From positions 1 to 64,000 of the forward strand of contig JARSSH010000050.1 in assembly GCA_029624815.1 (NCBI GenBank): a stretch of DNA of 64,000 nucleotides, given 5' to 3'. The DNA is from Candidatus Competibacter sp. GTDB taxonomy: Bacteria; Pseudomonadota; Gammaproteobacteria; Competibacterales; Competibacteraceae. The notes under the pieces were generated by a model that saw nothing but the letters and a program-made list of their open reading frames with translations, searched no databases and was not told the DNA's origin. Positions within the stretch are counted from its first letter, which is position 1. Each line of letters starts with the position of its first letter. The translations under genes were made by a program, and so were the position numbers. Of this stretch, positions 48,730 to 56,803 are shown piece by piece.

Positions 48730-49352
48730 ACGAAAACGAAATCGCTCCCACCGTTTTTCTCATCGACGACGACCAGGCGGTGCGTGACGCGGTCGGCCTG
48801 CTGCTGCGGGCAACCGGACTGAACGTGGAATCCTTCGCCAGCGCCACCGACTTTCTCAAAGCCGACCGTGTCCGGCGGCCCGGCTGCCTGCTGCTGGACG
48901 TGCGTATGCCGGGCATGAGCGGTCTGGATCTACAAAAGCAGTTGCGGGATCAGGGCCATCGAATTCCGATCATCTTCATGACCGGCCATGGCGATGTGCC
49001 CATGGCGACTCGGGCAATGAAGACCGGGGCTTTCGATTTCGTCGAAAAGCCGTTTCAGGGACAAACCCTGCTGGCGCGAGTCCGGGACGCGCTGGAATGC
49101 GATGCCCGCGAGCGCTGCCGCCAAGCTCAACGCAACGAGGCGGCGGCGCGGCTGGCCCGACTGTCGCCTCGCGAGCGAGAGGTGCTGGAGCGGGTAGCGG
49201 CCGGCCAGTACAACAAGGTGATCGCCGCCAAACTCGGCATCAGCCTGTCCACGGTGGAAATCCACCGCAAGCGCGTCATGGAAAAACTGCGGGCGGACTC
49301 GCTTTCCGACCTGATCCGAACACTGGCGCTGCTGGACGACGGGGACTCGTAG
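48726..49352 (+). CDS. FixJ/TodT-type response regulator (REC-LuxR HTH)
   Basis: The 208-residue regulator has a receiver (VFLIDDDQAVRDAVGLLLRA; LLLDVRMPGMSGLDL with phospho-Asp; FMTGHGDVPMATRAMKTGA; FVEKPF) and a LuxR/GerE HTH (LSPREREVLERVAAGQYNKV, LGISLSTVEIHRKRVMEKL). It should activate transcription after phosphorylation by the upstream kinase(s). The ATG at 48726 overlaps the kinase stop; ATG 48708 in the same frame is possible. An IS4-family element is inserted 132 bp downstream of the stop. Confidence 0.95.
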   Translation: MNENEIAPTVFLIDDDQAVRDAVGLLLRATGLNVESFASATDFLKADRVRRPGCLLLDVRMPGMSGLDLQKQLRDQGHRIPIIFMTGHGDVPMATRAMKTGAFDFVEKPFQGQTLLARVRDALECDARERCRQAQRNEAAARLARLSPREREVLERVAAGQYNKVIAAKLGISLSTVEIHRKRVMEKLRADSLSDLIRTLALLDDGDS

Positions 49353-49473
49353 CTCACCGCTCGACCGCCGGGCTGGCGATTGTTTGGCCCAGCGCCAGGC
49401 CGTGAGGGCGCCGCTCGACGGGTTCGGCATTGGCGCCCGGCTGGACGCGTCCACCGATGCTCCCCCGCCACCC

Positions 49474-49484
49474 CACCTCCGACC
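49474..49484. repeat. 11-bp target-site duplication of the IS4 element (left copy)
   Basis: CACCTCCGACC occurs directly before the left inverted repeat and again at 50797-50807 directly after the right one. Eleven base pairs is within the range reported for IS4-family elements. It marks the insertion as a simple, single transposition event. Confidence 0.92.
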
Positions 49485-50796
49485 CTTACAAGTGTAGGTT
49501 TTTCCGGAAAGAGCAAGCGAGACATAAAGTTGCGATAAAATAGCTGATAGGGAAATCGCCTGATTACCGGAGGAACCGTCATGCCTCGCGCCCCCGAACT
49601 GGAGCAATGGCGCACCGAAATTGCCAAGCACTTTCCCCATCTCAGCCAGCCAATGGTGATGGGATTGGCTCCGTGGAGTTTGGGCATGATCCTTGTGCGC
49701 TCCTGTGGTTTGACGGCGATCACCGACTGGTGGTCGTGCCGACTCGGTCAGCCCTTCCACACCGTGCGGGAACGCTTGCGCGATAGCTATCGCGAAGCGG
49801 AGGCGAAAGCCGGGGGGCATCGGGCCGAGCTCGACCTGAGGGCCTGTTGGGCGCCGTGGTGCACTTGGGTCTTGGACGGGTGGTCCGGCACCCAACTGGC
49901 CGTGGCTTTGGATGCGACCACCCTGGGCCAACGCTTTGTGCTCTTGGTCATCCGTGTGGTTTATCGGGGGTGTGCCGTGCCGCTCATCTGGAAGGTCTTG
50001 CCGGCGGGCTGCAAACACCCGTGGAAGCCGGAGTGGCTGGCGTTGTTACAGGTCTTGCGCGGGCGGGTTTCACCGACTTGGACGGTCATCGTCCTCGCCG
50101 ACCGGGGGTTGTATGCGAAGTGGTTGTTCGAGACCCTCGTTCAGATGGGATGGCATCCGATGCTTCGGGTCAATGTCGGCGGTTCGTTTCGCCCCGAAGG
50201 GTGGTATCACTGGGTGCCGTTTCGCCAGTTCGTTCTGGCGGTCGGTGATCGCTGGCAAGGCTCCGGGACCGCCTTTACCCACCCCAAGACGCGCCTGAAC
50301 TGTACGCTGTGAGGCTGCTGGGAGGTCGGTCACGACGCCCCATGGCTGATCTTAACCAACATTTCGCCACAAGCGGCCGAGGCGTGTTGGTACGGGTTGC
50401 GCGCATGGATTGAGCAAGGCTTCAAAAAGATCAAGGGCGGCGGGTGGCAATGGCAGTATACGCGGATGACCGACCCGAACCGGGCGAAACGCCTGTGGTT
50501 GGCGATCGCCATCGCGACGTGGTGGTTGCTCTCCATCGGCGGTGAGGCCGAAGCGACCCTCCCGACCGCGACGTTTCCGCCCGTGCCCGGTTCGCCTCGA
50601 CAGCAAGGTCGACGCTGGCGGCTGGTGGGCGTCTTCCGGCATGGTTGGTCGCTCATTATGGCGGCACTCTTCAAGCATCAAGATCTACCCACCGGGCATG
50701 GCTGCCCTGAACCATGGCCCACCTGCTCCACCGTCCCTCATGGCCCACCGTTGGCTATGTCCGTAGGAGAACCATGAAAAAACCTACACTTGTAAG
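49485..50796 (+). mobile_element. IS4-family insertion sequence, 1312 bp
   Basis: Perfect 19-bp terminal inverted repeats (CTTACAAGTGTAGGTTTTT at 49485-49503 and its complement at 50778-50796) enclose one transposase frame, and an 11-bp direct repeat flanks the element. The transposase carries the Y-x2-R-x3-E-x6-K signature of the IS4 family but contains one in-frame TGA, so this copy is probably inactive on its own. The element sits between the FixJ-type regulator and pta. Confidence 0.95.
49581..50777 (+). pseudogene. IS4-family transposase with an in-frame nonsense codon
   Basis: The frame runs from ATG 49581 to a TGA at 50310-50312 and then continues, in the same frame, to a stop at 50775-50777 next to the right IS end, about 398 codons in all. 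The two pieces join smoothly (...KTRLNCTL-stop-GCWEVGHDAPWLIL...). DDE residues are visible: VALDATTLGQ, VLADRGLYAKWLF, and YGLRAWIEQGFKKIK, which fits the YREK signature exactly. The nonsense mutation removes the catalytic glutamate, so the protein is inactive unless TGA is read through. Confidence 0.92.
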
Positions 50797-50898
50797 CACC
50801 TCCGACCCCGCGCGCTCCAAGCCGTGCTAGGCGCTGGCGGCCGAACGGGTATATGCTACGCTGCACCGCAACATCACTGACCCCACGAGGGAACGGTC

Positions 50899-53061
50899 AT
50901 GGCCACCGCTATTCTTGTCGTCCCCACCGAACAACGCGTCGGGCTGACCACCGTCGCCCTGGGCCTCGTGCATGCGCTCGACCGCAAGGGCATTCCGGTC
51001 GGTTTCTGCAAACCCATCGGTCAGCCGCACGCCACCGACACCGGACCGGAGCGCTCGACCCGACTGGCGCGCGCCGTCACCAGCCTGAACCCGCCCGAAC
51101 CGATCCCGGTCGCCGAAGCGGAAAGCCTGCTCGGCCACAACCGGGAAAACATCCTGCTGGAGGAGGTGATCGCCCGCTACGAGCGCGCGGCCCAGAAAGC
51201 CAGCGTGGTCATCGTCGAAGGCTTGGTGGATACCGAGGAACGGTCCTACGGCACGCATCTGAATGCCAGAATGGCGCAAAGCCTGGATGCCAAGATCATC
51301 GTTGTCGCCGCCCCCGGCCGCGACAGACCGCGCCAGGTGGCCGATCTGGTGGAAGTGGTGGCTCAAGCCTACGGCGGCATTCGTCACGAGCGGATGATCG
51401 GTTGCATCGTCAATCTGCTGGACGCGCCGGTGGACCCCACCGGCCATATCCGTTTCGATTTCAGCCGCGCCGAGGATAGCCTCGACCAGGGCCACGAGGC
51501 CGAACTACAAGCCGAGTGCGCCCGACGCTGGCCGGAGAGCTTCAAGCTGCTGGGGTGTATTCCCTGGCAGCGCGAGCTGATCGCGCCGCGGGTGCAGGAC
51601 ATCATGCACATGATCGGCGCGCAAATCCTCAACGAAGGCCAGTTGGACCGCCGCGTCACCCATGTCGTGCTGGGCGCCCGCACCCTGGCCAACAGTTGTC
51701 AGGATTTGCGCGCCGGCGCGATGGTGATCATGCCCGGCGACCGCGAGGATTTGCTGCTGGCCACCTGCATGGCGGCAATCAGTGGCACCCATGTCGCGGC
51801 CGTGCTGCTCACCGGCGGCATCAAACCCGACCCGCGGGTGTGGAAACTGTGCGGCCCGGCGTTCGACGCCGGTCTGCCGGTGCTGACCATCCCCTACAGC
51901 ACCATGCAATCGGTGCTGTACCTGCCCTACATCAACCTGGAAATCCCGCTCGACGACCACAAGCGGATGCAGCGGGCGGTGGAAACGGTCGCCTCGCACA
52001 TCAGCCTGGACTGGCAGGAACCGCTACTGAGCGCGATCGGGGAACGGCGGCTCAGCCCGCCGGCCTTCCGCCACATGCTGGTGGAGCGCGCCCGCCGCGC
52101 CAACAAGCGCATCGTTCTACCCGAGGGCAACGAACCGCGCACCATCGAGGCGGCGATCATCTGCCACCAGCGCGGCATCGCCCGCTGCGTGCTGATGGGC
52201 GACGCCGGCCGCATGCACCGGCTGTCGGCCCGCCGCGGCATGATCATCCCGCCCGACATCGAGATCATCGATCCCACCCAGATCGACCGGCGCTATATCG
52301 ACGCCATGGTGGAATTGCGCCAGGACAAGGGGCTGAGTCCCGGACTGGCCGATGAGCAACTGCACGACGCGGTCGTGCTGGGCACCATGATGCTGCAACT
52401 GGGCGAAGTGGATGGCTTGGTATCGGGCGCGGTGCATACCACCGCCAATACCATCCGCCCGGCCCTGCAACTGATCAAGACCGCGTCCGGGGTTAAGCTG
52501 GTGTCGTCGATCTTCTTCATGTGCCTGCCGGAGCAGGTGCTGGTCTACGGCGACTGCGCCATCAACATCGATCCCAACGCCGAGGAGCTGGCCGACATCG
52601 CCATTCAAAGCGCCGATTCGGCCCAGGCTTTCGGCATCCCGCCGCGCGTGGCGATGCTCAGCTACAGTACGGGTGCTTCCGGCGCCGGCGGCAACGTGGA
52701 AAAGGTCAAGGAAGCCACCCGCATCGCCCGCGAGCGGCGGCCGGATCTGCTGATCGACGGCCCCTTGCAATACGACGCGGCGGCGATCAAGGCGGTGGCT
52801 CAGAGCAAGGCGCCTGACAGTCAGGTCGCCGGTCGGGCCACGGTGTTCATCTTCCCCGACCTCAACGCCGGCAATACGACGTATAAAGCGGTACAGCGCA
52901 GCGCCGATGTAATCAGCATCGGCCCGATGCTGCAAGGACTGCGCAAGCCGGTGAACGATCTGTCGCGCGGGGCGCTGGTGGAAGACATCGTGTTCACGGT
53001 CGCCCTGACCGCGATCCAGGCCGAACAGGCGGCGGAGCGCGCGAACCCCGTCCGGCGCTGA
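50899..53061 (+). CDS. pta: Phosphate acetyltransferase (long form)
   Basis: This 720-residue enzyme interconverts acetyl-CoA and acetyl phosphate. It has the three-part layout of the long enterobacterial type: an N-terminal P-loop-like region (VVPTEQRVGLTTVALGLVHA; cf. E. coli Pta), a central DRTGG domain (about 210-330), and the catalytic PTA_PTB domain (about 390-710; ANKRIVLPEGNEPRTIEAA, VSGAVHTTANTIRPALQLI, SYSTGASGAGGNVEKVKEAT, DGPLQYDAAAIKAVA, VFIFPDLNAGNTTYKAVQR). Acetate kinase (ackA) is not adjacent in this window. Acetyl phosphate made here could feed the many response regulators, but that is speculation. Confidence 0.96.
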   Translation: MATAILVVPTEQRVGLTTVALGLVHALDRKGIPVGFCKPIGQPHATDTGPERSTRLARAVTSLNPPEPIPVAEAESLLGHNRENILLEEVIARYERAAQKASVVIVEGLVDTEERSYGTHLNARMAQSLDAKIIVVAAPGRDRPRQVADLVEVVAQAYGGIRHERMIGCIVNLLDAPVDPTGHIRFDFSRAEDSLDQGHEAELQAECARRWPESFKLLGCIPWQRELIAPRVQDIMHMIGAQILNEGQLDRRVTHVVLGARTLANSCQDLRAGAMVIMPGDREDLLLATCMAAISGTHVAAVLLTGGIKPDPRVWKLCGPAFDAGLPVLTIPYSTMQSVLYLPYINLEIPLDDHKRMQRAVETVASHISLDWQEPLLSAIGERRLSPPAFRHMLVERARRANKRIVLPEGNEPRTIEAAIICHQRGIARCVLMGDAGRMHRLSARRGMIIPPDIEIIDPTQIDRRYIDAMVELRQDKGLSPGLADEQLHDAVVLGTMMLQLGEVDGLVSGAVHTTANTIRPALQLIKTASGVKLVSSIFFMCLPEQVLVYGDCAINIDPNAEELADIAIQSADSAQAFGIPPRVAMLSYSTGASGAGGNVEKVKEATRIARERRPDLLIDGPLQYDAAAIKAVAQSKAPDSQVAGRATVFIFPDLNAGNTTYKAVQRSADVISIGPMLQGLRKPVNDLSRGALVEDIVFTVALTAIQAEQAAERANPVRR

Positions 53062-53065
53062 TCCT

Positions 53066-53662
53066 TCACTCCCGCTCGAACACTTCCACCCGGGCCGGAG
53101 GCAGATTGCTCCAGACGATTTTGCTGGACCGCCGCCGGAAGCGAGGCAACAGGCGGGGATGGGTGCCGCGCAGATCGTAGGTGTATTGCACCAGCAGCCC
53201 ACCGGCATCGAGCAGGGTTTCGAACTGGTGACTGACGGCGCGGGTGACGGCGGGTGGCAAGGAACGCAGGGGCAGACTGGACACGATGCCGCCGACGCCC
53301 CGCGAGCGGTCGTGGCCCAGCAATTGCGTCAGTTGGGCGGCGTCTCCCTGCACGATTCGCAATTGCGGAAAACGCTGGCGCAGGTGATTGGCCAGCGTCG
53401 GCGAACGCTCGATCACCACCAGCTTCCAGGGCGGCACCCCGTGCTTAAGCAGGGCGGCGGTCACCGCGCCGGTTCCCCCACCCAGTTCCACCACCAGTCC
53501 GTCCCGATCCAGCGGCACCCGCGAGGCCATGCAACTCGCCAGCGCCGGCGCGCTGGGGCAGGCCGCCCCCATGGCGCGCGGGTTGGCCCAGACTTCCCGC
53601 GTGAACAACGCCAGTGACGCGGCGCCGGGGTTTTGCATCAACACCTTCACCAAACGCTTCAT
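53066..53662 (-). CDS. SAM-dependent methyltransferase (phospholipid N-methyltransferase / KsgA-like)
   Basis: The 198-residue Rossmann methyltransferase has DGLVVELGGGTGAVTAALLKHG (motif I, residues 54-75), WKLVVIERSPTLANHLRQRF and LRIVQGDAAQL (motif II/III), and GIVSSLPLRSLP in place of the usual NPPY. That set is typical of PmtA-like phosphatidylethanolamine N-methyltransferases annotated as rRNA adenine dimethylase-like. It could methylate a phospholipid head group. Its stop faces that of pta, with 4 bp between. The start ATG is at 53662. Confidence 0.82.
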   Translation of the reverse strand: MKRLVKVLMQNPGAASLALFTREVWANPRAMGAACPSAPALASCMASRVPLDRDGLVVELGGGTGAVTAALLKHGVPPWKLVVIERSPTLANHLRQRFPQLRIVQGDAAQLTQLLGHDRSRGVGGIVSSLPLRSLPPAVTRAVSHQFETLLDAGGLLVQYTYDLRGTHPRLLPRFRRRSSKIVWSNLPPARVEVFERE

Positions 53663-53980
53663 ACCCTACCTAGTTTCAAAATCCAGAGAACCGCTCATCG
53701 ATCGGAACGTTGCGTTATTGCGCGATGGCGACCGGAACGTTCGCCCAGAGGAAAGCACCGCCGCGCCGGCAACGAATGTGACAGTTGACCGACCGGGCGC
53801 GGGCATTGTAATCGATATCCGACGCTTTGATAGGGGAATATCGATCATGGCGGGCGGCGCACCGAAAATCGGTTCGACAGGCCGCCTATAAAGCGGAACA
53901 TCGGGGAATGGGTGATCGGAAGGGGCCGGATGGATAGGCGGACACGGTGACCGCCGGCCGGACCGGCGGTTCGAACGACG
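53663..53980. other. 318-bp intergenic region with no recognised gene
   Basis: The region must hold the promoter of the minus-strand methyltransferase and the 3' end of the duplicated-repeat gene. Short frames here have no recognisable product. A hairpin lies at 53950-53970 (listed separately). AT-rich words such as TTGTAATCGATATCC near 53805-53820 could be promoter elements, but I cannot assign them. Confidence 0.4.
53950..53970 (-). terminator. GC-rich hairpin, possible terminator of the duplicated-repeat gene
   Basis: ACCGCCGG (53950-53957), a 5-nt loop, then CCGGCGGT (53963-53970) form a perfect 8-bp stem just downstream, on the minus strand, of the stop codon at 53981. No T-run follows, so it is not a classic intrinsic terminator. 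It may stall or protect the 3' end. Confidence 0.45.
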
Positions 53981-54379
53981 TCAGGAGGGATCGCGCAACT
54001 GTTCCTGTTCGGCCTCGAACAAGACCGATGCGATTTGATGCAAGCCCTCTTCCTCGGCCAATTCGGAAATCTCCTCCCACGGAGCGCCGCGATCGATGGC
54101 GGCGGCGGTCTTGCTGCCTTCTGGCAATTCCTGGCGGGCGCCTTGCACGAACGCGTCGGTGGCCGTCGCGGGGTCTTCCATCGCGGCCGAACCACTCCGC
54201 AGCGCTTCCTGTTCGGCCTCGAACAACACCGAGACCAACTTATGCAAACCTTCTTTCTCGGCCAGTTCGGAAATCTCCTCCAAGCTGGCGTTGCGATCGA
54301 TGGCGATGGCGGTCTCGCTGCCATCGGGCAGATCGTCCCGGTACGACTGGAGCATTTGTGCGATATTTTTCATCTCCAC
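53981..54379 (-). CDS. Unknown protein made of two tandem 48-residue repeats
   Basis: The 132-residue acidic, soluble protein consists of two copies of one unit: residues about 13-60 (RDDLPDGSETAIAIDRNASL, then EEISELAEKEGLHKLVSVLF, EAEQEALR) and about 81-128 (RQELPEGSKTAAAIDRGAPW, EEISELAEEEGLHQIASVLF, EAEQEQLR). About 35 of 48 positions are identical, and the DNA is also repeated (for example cctgttcggcctcgaacaa near 54006 and 54207). Each unit should form helices with an amphipathic pattern. No signal peptide or membrane segment. I recognise no family. It stands alone between divergent and convergent neighbours. Confidence 0.75.
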   Translation of the reverse strand: MEMKNIAQMLQSYRDDLPDGSETAIAIDRNASLEEISELAEKEGLHKLVSVLFEAEQEALRSGSAAMEDPATATDAFVQGARQELPEGSKTAAAIDRGAPWEEISELAEEEGLHQIASVLFEAEQEQLRDPS

Positions 54380-54720
54380 GAGCAGAACTCCTGATAGTGG
54401 CTGACAAATCAGTTTGATTGGCGGGCAAGTCTATTATGGAGACGGCGAAAAAACCAACATTGGAGCCGCGTTGCCCACGCCGATCCCGCGCTTCGGACCC
54501 GATCGAGGCCCGATGCATCGAAGCCGAACGAACCCCAATCGCTCCGCGATGACCCCGCCTGCTCGGGCGGCGCGGCGCGATCCGCAAGGTTTTACAGTTT
54601 TTAAGGTTGGTTTCAGGCGTGCCCCGTAAAGTGCGCCCCAAGTCGCGACGGACCCGTCAATCCGAACCGACGACTCAGACCACCGTTGCCGAATTCATCC
54701 GATAATCGAGGTATTGCTCC
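54380..54720. other. 341-bp divergent intergenic region
   Basis: The gap separates the duplicated-repeat gene (minus) and the PepSY operon (plus), so it should carry both promoters. CTGACAAATCAG (54401-54412) is near-palindromic and an AT-rich patch (TCTATTATGG) follows at about 54431-54440; I cannot resolve -35/-10 pairs. A short open frame (54414-54629) is rich in Arg and Pro and looks like chance. Confidence 0.4.
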
Positions 54721-55044
54721 ATGATCGCTCGCCAATCCCTGCTCGGAGCCACCGCTTTCGCGCTCGCCACCGCCTTCGCCGCCACCGCCTTCGCCGCCGA
54801 AACCAAGGATGCCGCGCCAACGAGCGCCAGCCCGCCGGCCGCCGCGGCAACCGCCGGCATCACCAAGGAACAAGCCGTCGAGATGGCGTTAAAGGCGCAT
54901 CCGGGTGAAGTCACCAAGGCTTACAAGGACGGAAAGAATGGCAAGGAGACCTGGGAAGTAAAAATCAAGGGCGACGACGGCAAGAAATGGGAGGTGTATT
55001 ACGACATCAAGACCGGGAAGCTGATCGCCGCGGAGGGAAATTGA
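54721..55044 (+). CDS. Secreted PepSY-domain protein
   Basis: The 107-residue protein has a Sec signal peptide (LLGATAFALATAFAATAFAAE, cleavage near residue 26), an Ala/Pro/Ser linker, and a PepSY domain (about 45-107; GITKEQAVEMALKAHPGEVT, WEVKIKGDDGKKWEVYYDIK, TGKLIAAEGN). PepSY domains are small periplasmic modules often linked to protease inhibition or redox and metal sensing. It precedes cytochrome b561, a second PepSY protein and a two-component system on the same strand, suggesting one operon. Confidence 0.9.
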   Translation: MIARQSLLGATAFALATAFAATAFAAETKDAAPTSASPPAAAATAGITKEQAVEMALKAHPGEVTKAYKDGKNGKETWEVKIKGDDGKKWEVYYDIKTGKLIAAEGN

Positions 55045-55144
55045 GGTTACAGGGATGCGAGGTTGAAACCTGACGCCCCGAAACCGAAAACCCGTAAATT
55101 TTGCCTCCGCCGCGCGGCGGAGGCTCCAACCGCGCCGCGAGTTT

Positions 55145-55762
55145 ATGGCCATGACCAACCATCATTCCACCGAGATCACTGTTTGGGATCCGCTGATCCG
55201 CCTGTTTCACTGGACCCTGGTGGCCGCGTTCTGCGCCGCCTATTTCACCCAGAGCGAGTGGTTCGAGGAGTTCCAGGATCGCCTGGACGGCGAGTGGCTG
55301 CAAACCGTCCACGTCTGGGCTGGCTACACCATCGCCGGACTGCTGCTGTTTCGTCTGTTCTGGGGCTTTATCGGACCGCGCCATGCCCGGTTCGCCGACT
55401 TCGTGCATGGGCCACGCACCACTCTGTCCTATCTCAAACAGGTGCTGACTCTACGCGCGCCCCGCCATCTGGGCCATAATCCAGCCGGCGGCGCCATGAT
55501 TGCGGTTCTGTTGCTGAGCCTGACCACCGCCGTCACCGCCGGCCTGCTGCTGTACGGCGCCGACAACGGTCTGGGTCCGCTGGCCGGTTTGCTGGCGGAC
55601 AGCCACGAAAACACCATCCACCTCTTCAAGGAAATCCACGAATTTTTCGCCAACTTCACCCTCGCGCTGATCGCCGGACATTTGATCGGGGTGGTCTGGG
55701 AAAGTCTGCTACACCGCGAAAATCTGGCCCGCGCCATGGTAACCGGACGCAAGCGCGCCTGA
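55145..55762 (+). CDS. Cytochrome b561-type membrane protein
   Basis: The 205-residue protein is a four-helix di-heme b561/CybB-type electron carrier in the inner membrane. It starts with VWDPLIRLFHWTLVAAFCAA (heme His in helix 1) and continues with LQTVHVWAGYTIAGLLLFRL (helix 2 His). A third helix is ALLLLSLTTAV-like, and it ends with HLFKEIHEFFANFTLALIAG followed by HLIGVVWESLLHRENLARAM. The histidines expected as heme ligands are present. It probably passes electrons between quinol and a periplasmic partner. Flanking PepSY proteins fit a conserved gene neighbourhood. Confidence 0.92.
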   Translation: MAMTNHHSTEITVWDPLIRLFHWTLVAAFCAAYFTQSEWFEEFQDRLDGEWLQTVHVWAGYTIAGLLLFRLFWGFIGPRHARFADFVHGPRTTLSYLKQVLTLRAPRHLGHNPAGGAMIAVLLLSLTTAVTAGLLLYGADNGLGPLAGLLADSHENTIHLFKEIHEFFANFTLALIAGHLIGVVWESLLHRENLARAMVTGRKRA

Positions 55763-55795
55763 CCCCCTCATAATATCGTTCGCGAAACCGCGCCC

Positions 55796-56122
55796 ATGCA
55801 CCGTCCCGTCGGACTCATCGCCACCCTGCTGCTGGCCGCGGGCTTGCTGGCGGCGGGTCCGCTGACGGCCGGGCGCGGCCACGACGAGATCCGCCGCTTG
55901 CGCGGCGCCGGGCAAATCCTGTCGCTGGAAACCCTCATCGCCAACCATCGCATCCGGCATCCTGGCGGCCAACTGCTGGAAGCGGAACTGGAATTCGAAC
56001 ACGGCCACTATGTCTACGACCTCAAATTCCTGGACGACGACGGCGTGGTGCGGGAGTTCGAATACGATGCCCGCACCGGCGCACTGTGGCATTTTGAGCG
56101 TGAAGAACATCTTGAAAAGTAA
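55796..56122 (+). CDS. Secreted PepSY-domain protein
   Basis: The 108-residue protein has a signal peptide (GLIATLLLAAGLLAAGPLTA) and a PepSY domain (DEIRRLRGAGQILSLETLIA, LLEAELEFEHGHYVYDLKFL, VREFEYDARTGALWHFE). It differs from the upstream PepSY protein in sequence. It lies 9 bp before the response regulator start, so it is almost surely co-transcribed with the two-component system. It may act as a periplasmic modulator of the sensor kinase. Confidence 0.9.
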   Translation: MHRPVGLIATLLLAAGLLAAGPLTAGRGHDEIRRLRGAGQILSLETLIANHRIRHPGGQLLEAELEFEHGHYVYDLKFLDDDGVVREFEYDARTGALWHFEREEHLEK

Positions 56123-56131
56123 AGGTGAGCG

Positions 56132-56803
56132 ATGCGCCTGCTATTGGTCGAGGACGATGCGTTGCTGAGCGGCCGGTTACGCGGCGAACTGCAACGGGCC
56201 GGTTTCGCCGTCGATGTGGCGGACAACGGTGTGGACGCCGGCTTCATGGGCGAGTCCGAACCCTACGATATAGTGGTGCTGGATATCGGGTTGCCCGACC
56301 GCTCCGGGCTGGACGTGCTGCGCGGCTGGCGCGCGGTCGGCCATCCGATGCCGGTGCTGATCCTGACCGCCCGCGACGCCTGGCATGAAAAAGTGGACGG
56401 CTTCAAGGCTGGCGCCGACGACTACCTGAGCAAACCGTTTCATACCGCCGAACTGATCGCCCGCTTGCGTGCATTACTACGGCGCGGCATCGCCCGGTCG
56501 CCCGGCCCGCTGCAAGCAGCCGGACTGGAACTGGACGAAGACGCCCAAACCGTGCGGGTGACCGCCGCCGACGCCACCTTCGAACTGACCGGCACCGAGT
56601 TCCGCCTGCTGCGCTACCTCATGCTGCACCCCGGCCGGGTGCTGTCGAAAAGCCGGCTGGTCGAACACGTCTACGATTTCGACGCCGAGCGCGACAGCAA
56701 CGTGCTGGAGGTCTATATCAACCGACTGCGTCGCAAGCTTGGCCGCGATCTGATCGCCACCCGTCGCGGTCAGGGCTACGTGTTCGGCGGCGACAGGGCA
56801 TGA
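56132..56803 (+). CDS. OmpR/PhoP-family response regulator
   Basis: The 223-residue regulator has a receiver ([37 protein letters not shown] with phospho-Asp; [26 protein letters not shown]) and a winged-helix DNA-binding domain ([46 protein letters not shown]). PhoP/QseB-like. It overlaps the sensor kinase by 4 bp. Likely targets include this operon itself, but no direct-repeat site was identified. Confidence 0.95.
   Translation: MRLLLVEDDALLSGRLRGELQRAGFAVDVADNGVDAGFMGESEPYDIVVLDIGLPDRSGLDVLRGWRAVGHPMPVLILTARDAWHEKVDGFKAGADDYLSKPFHTAELIARLRALLRRGIARSPGPLQAAGLELDEDAQTVRVTAADATFELTGTEFRLLRYLMLHPGRVLSKSRLVEHVYDFDAERDSNVLEVYINRLRRKLGRDLIATRRGQGYVFGGDRA

Noticed and set aside
50310-50312. TGA in the IS4 transposase considered as a selenocysteine codon
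   Set aside because: No selenoprotein family relation and no SECIS-like hairpin was noticed; a nonsense mutation is the simpler reading.
53950-53970. Hairpin considered as an attC-like or REP element
   Set aside because: It is a simple perfect 8-bp stem without bulges or core sites, and it does not match the dispersed repeat; a transcript end is more likely.
54414-54629. 71-codon frame in the divergent promoter region
   Set aside because: Arg/Pro-rich, lacks a clear ribosome site, and occupies the region expected to hold two promoters.
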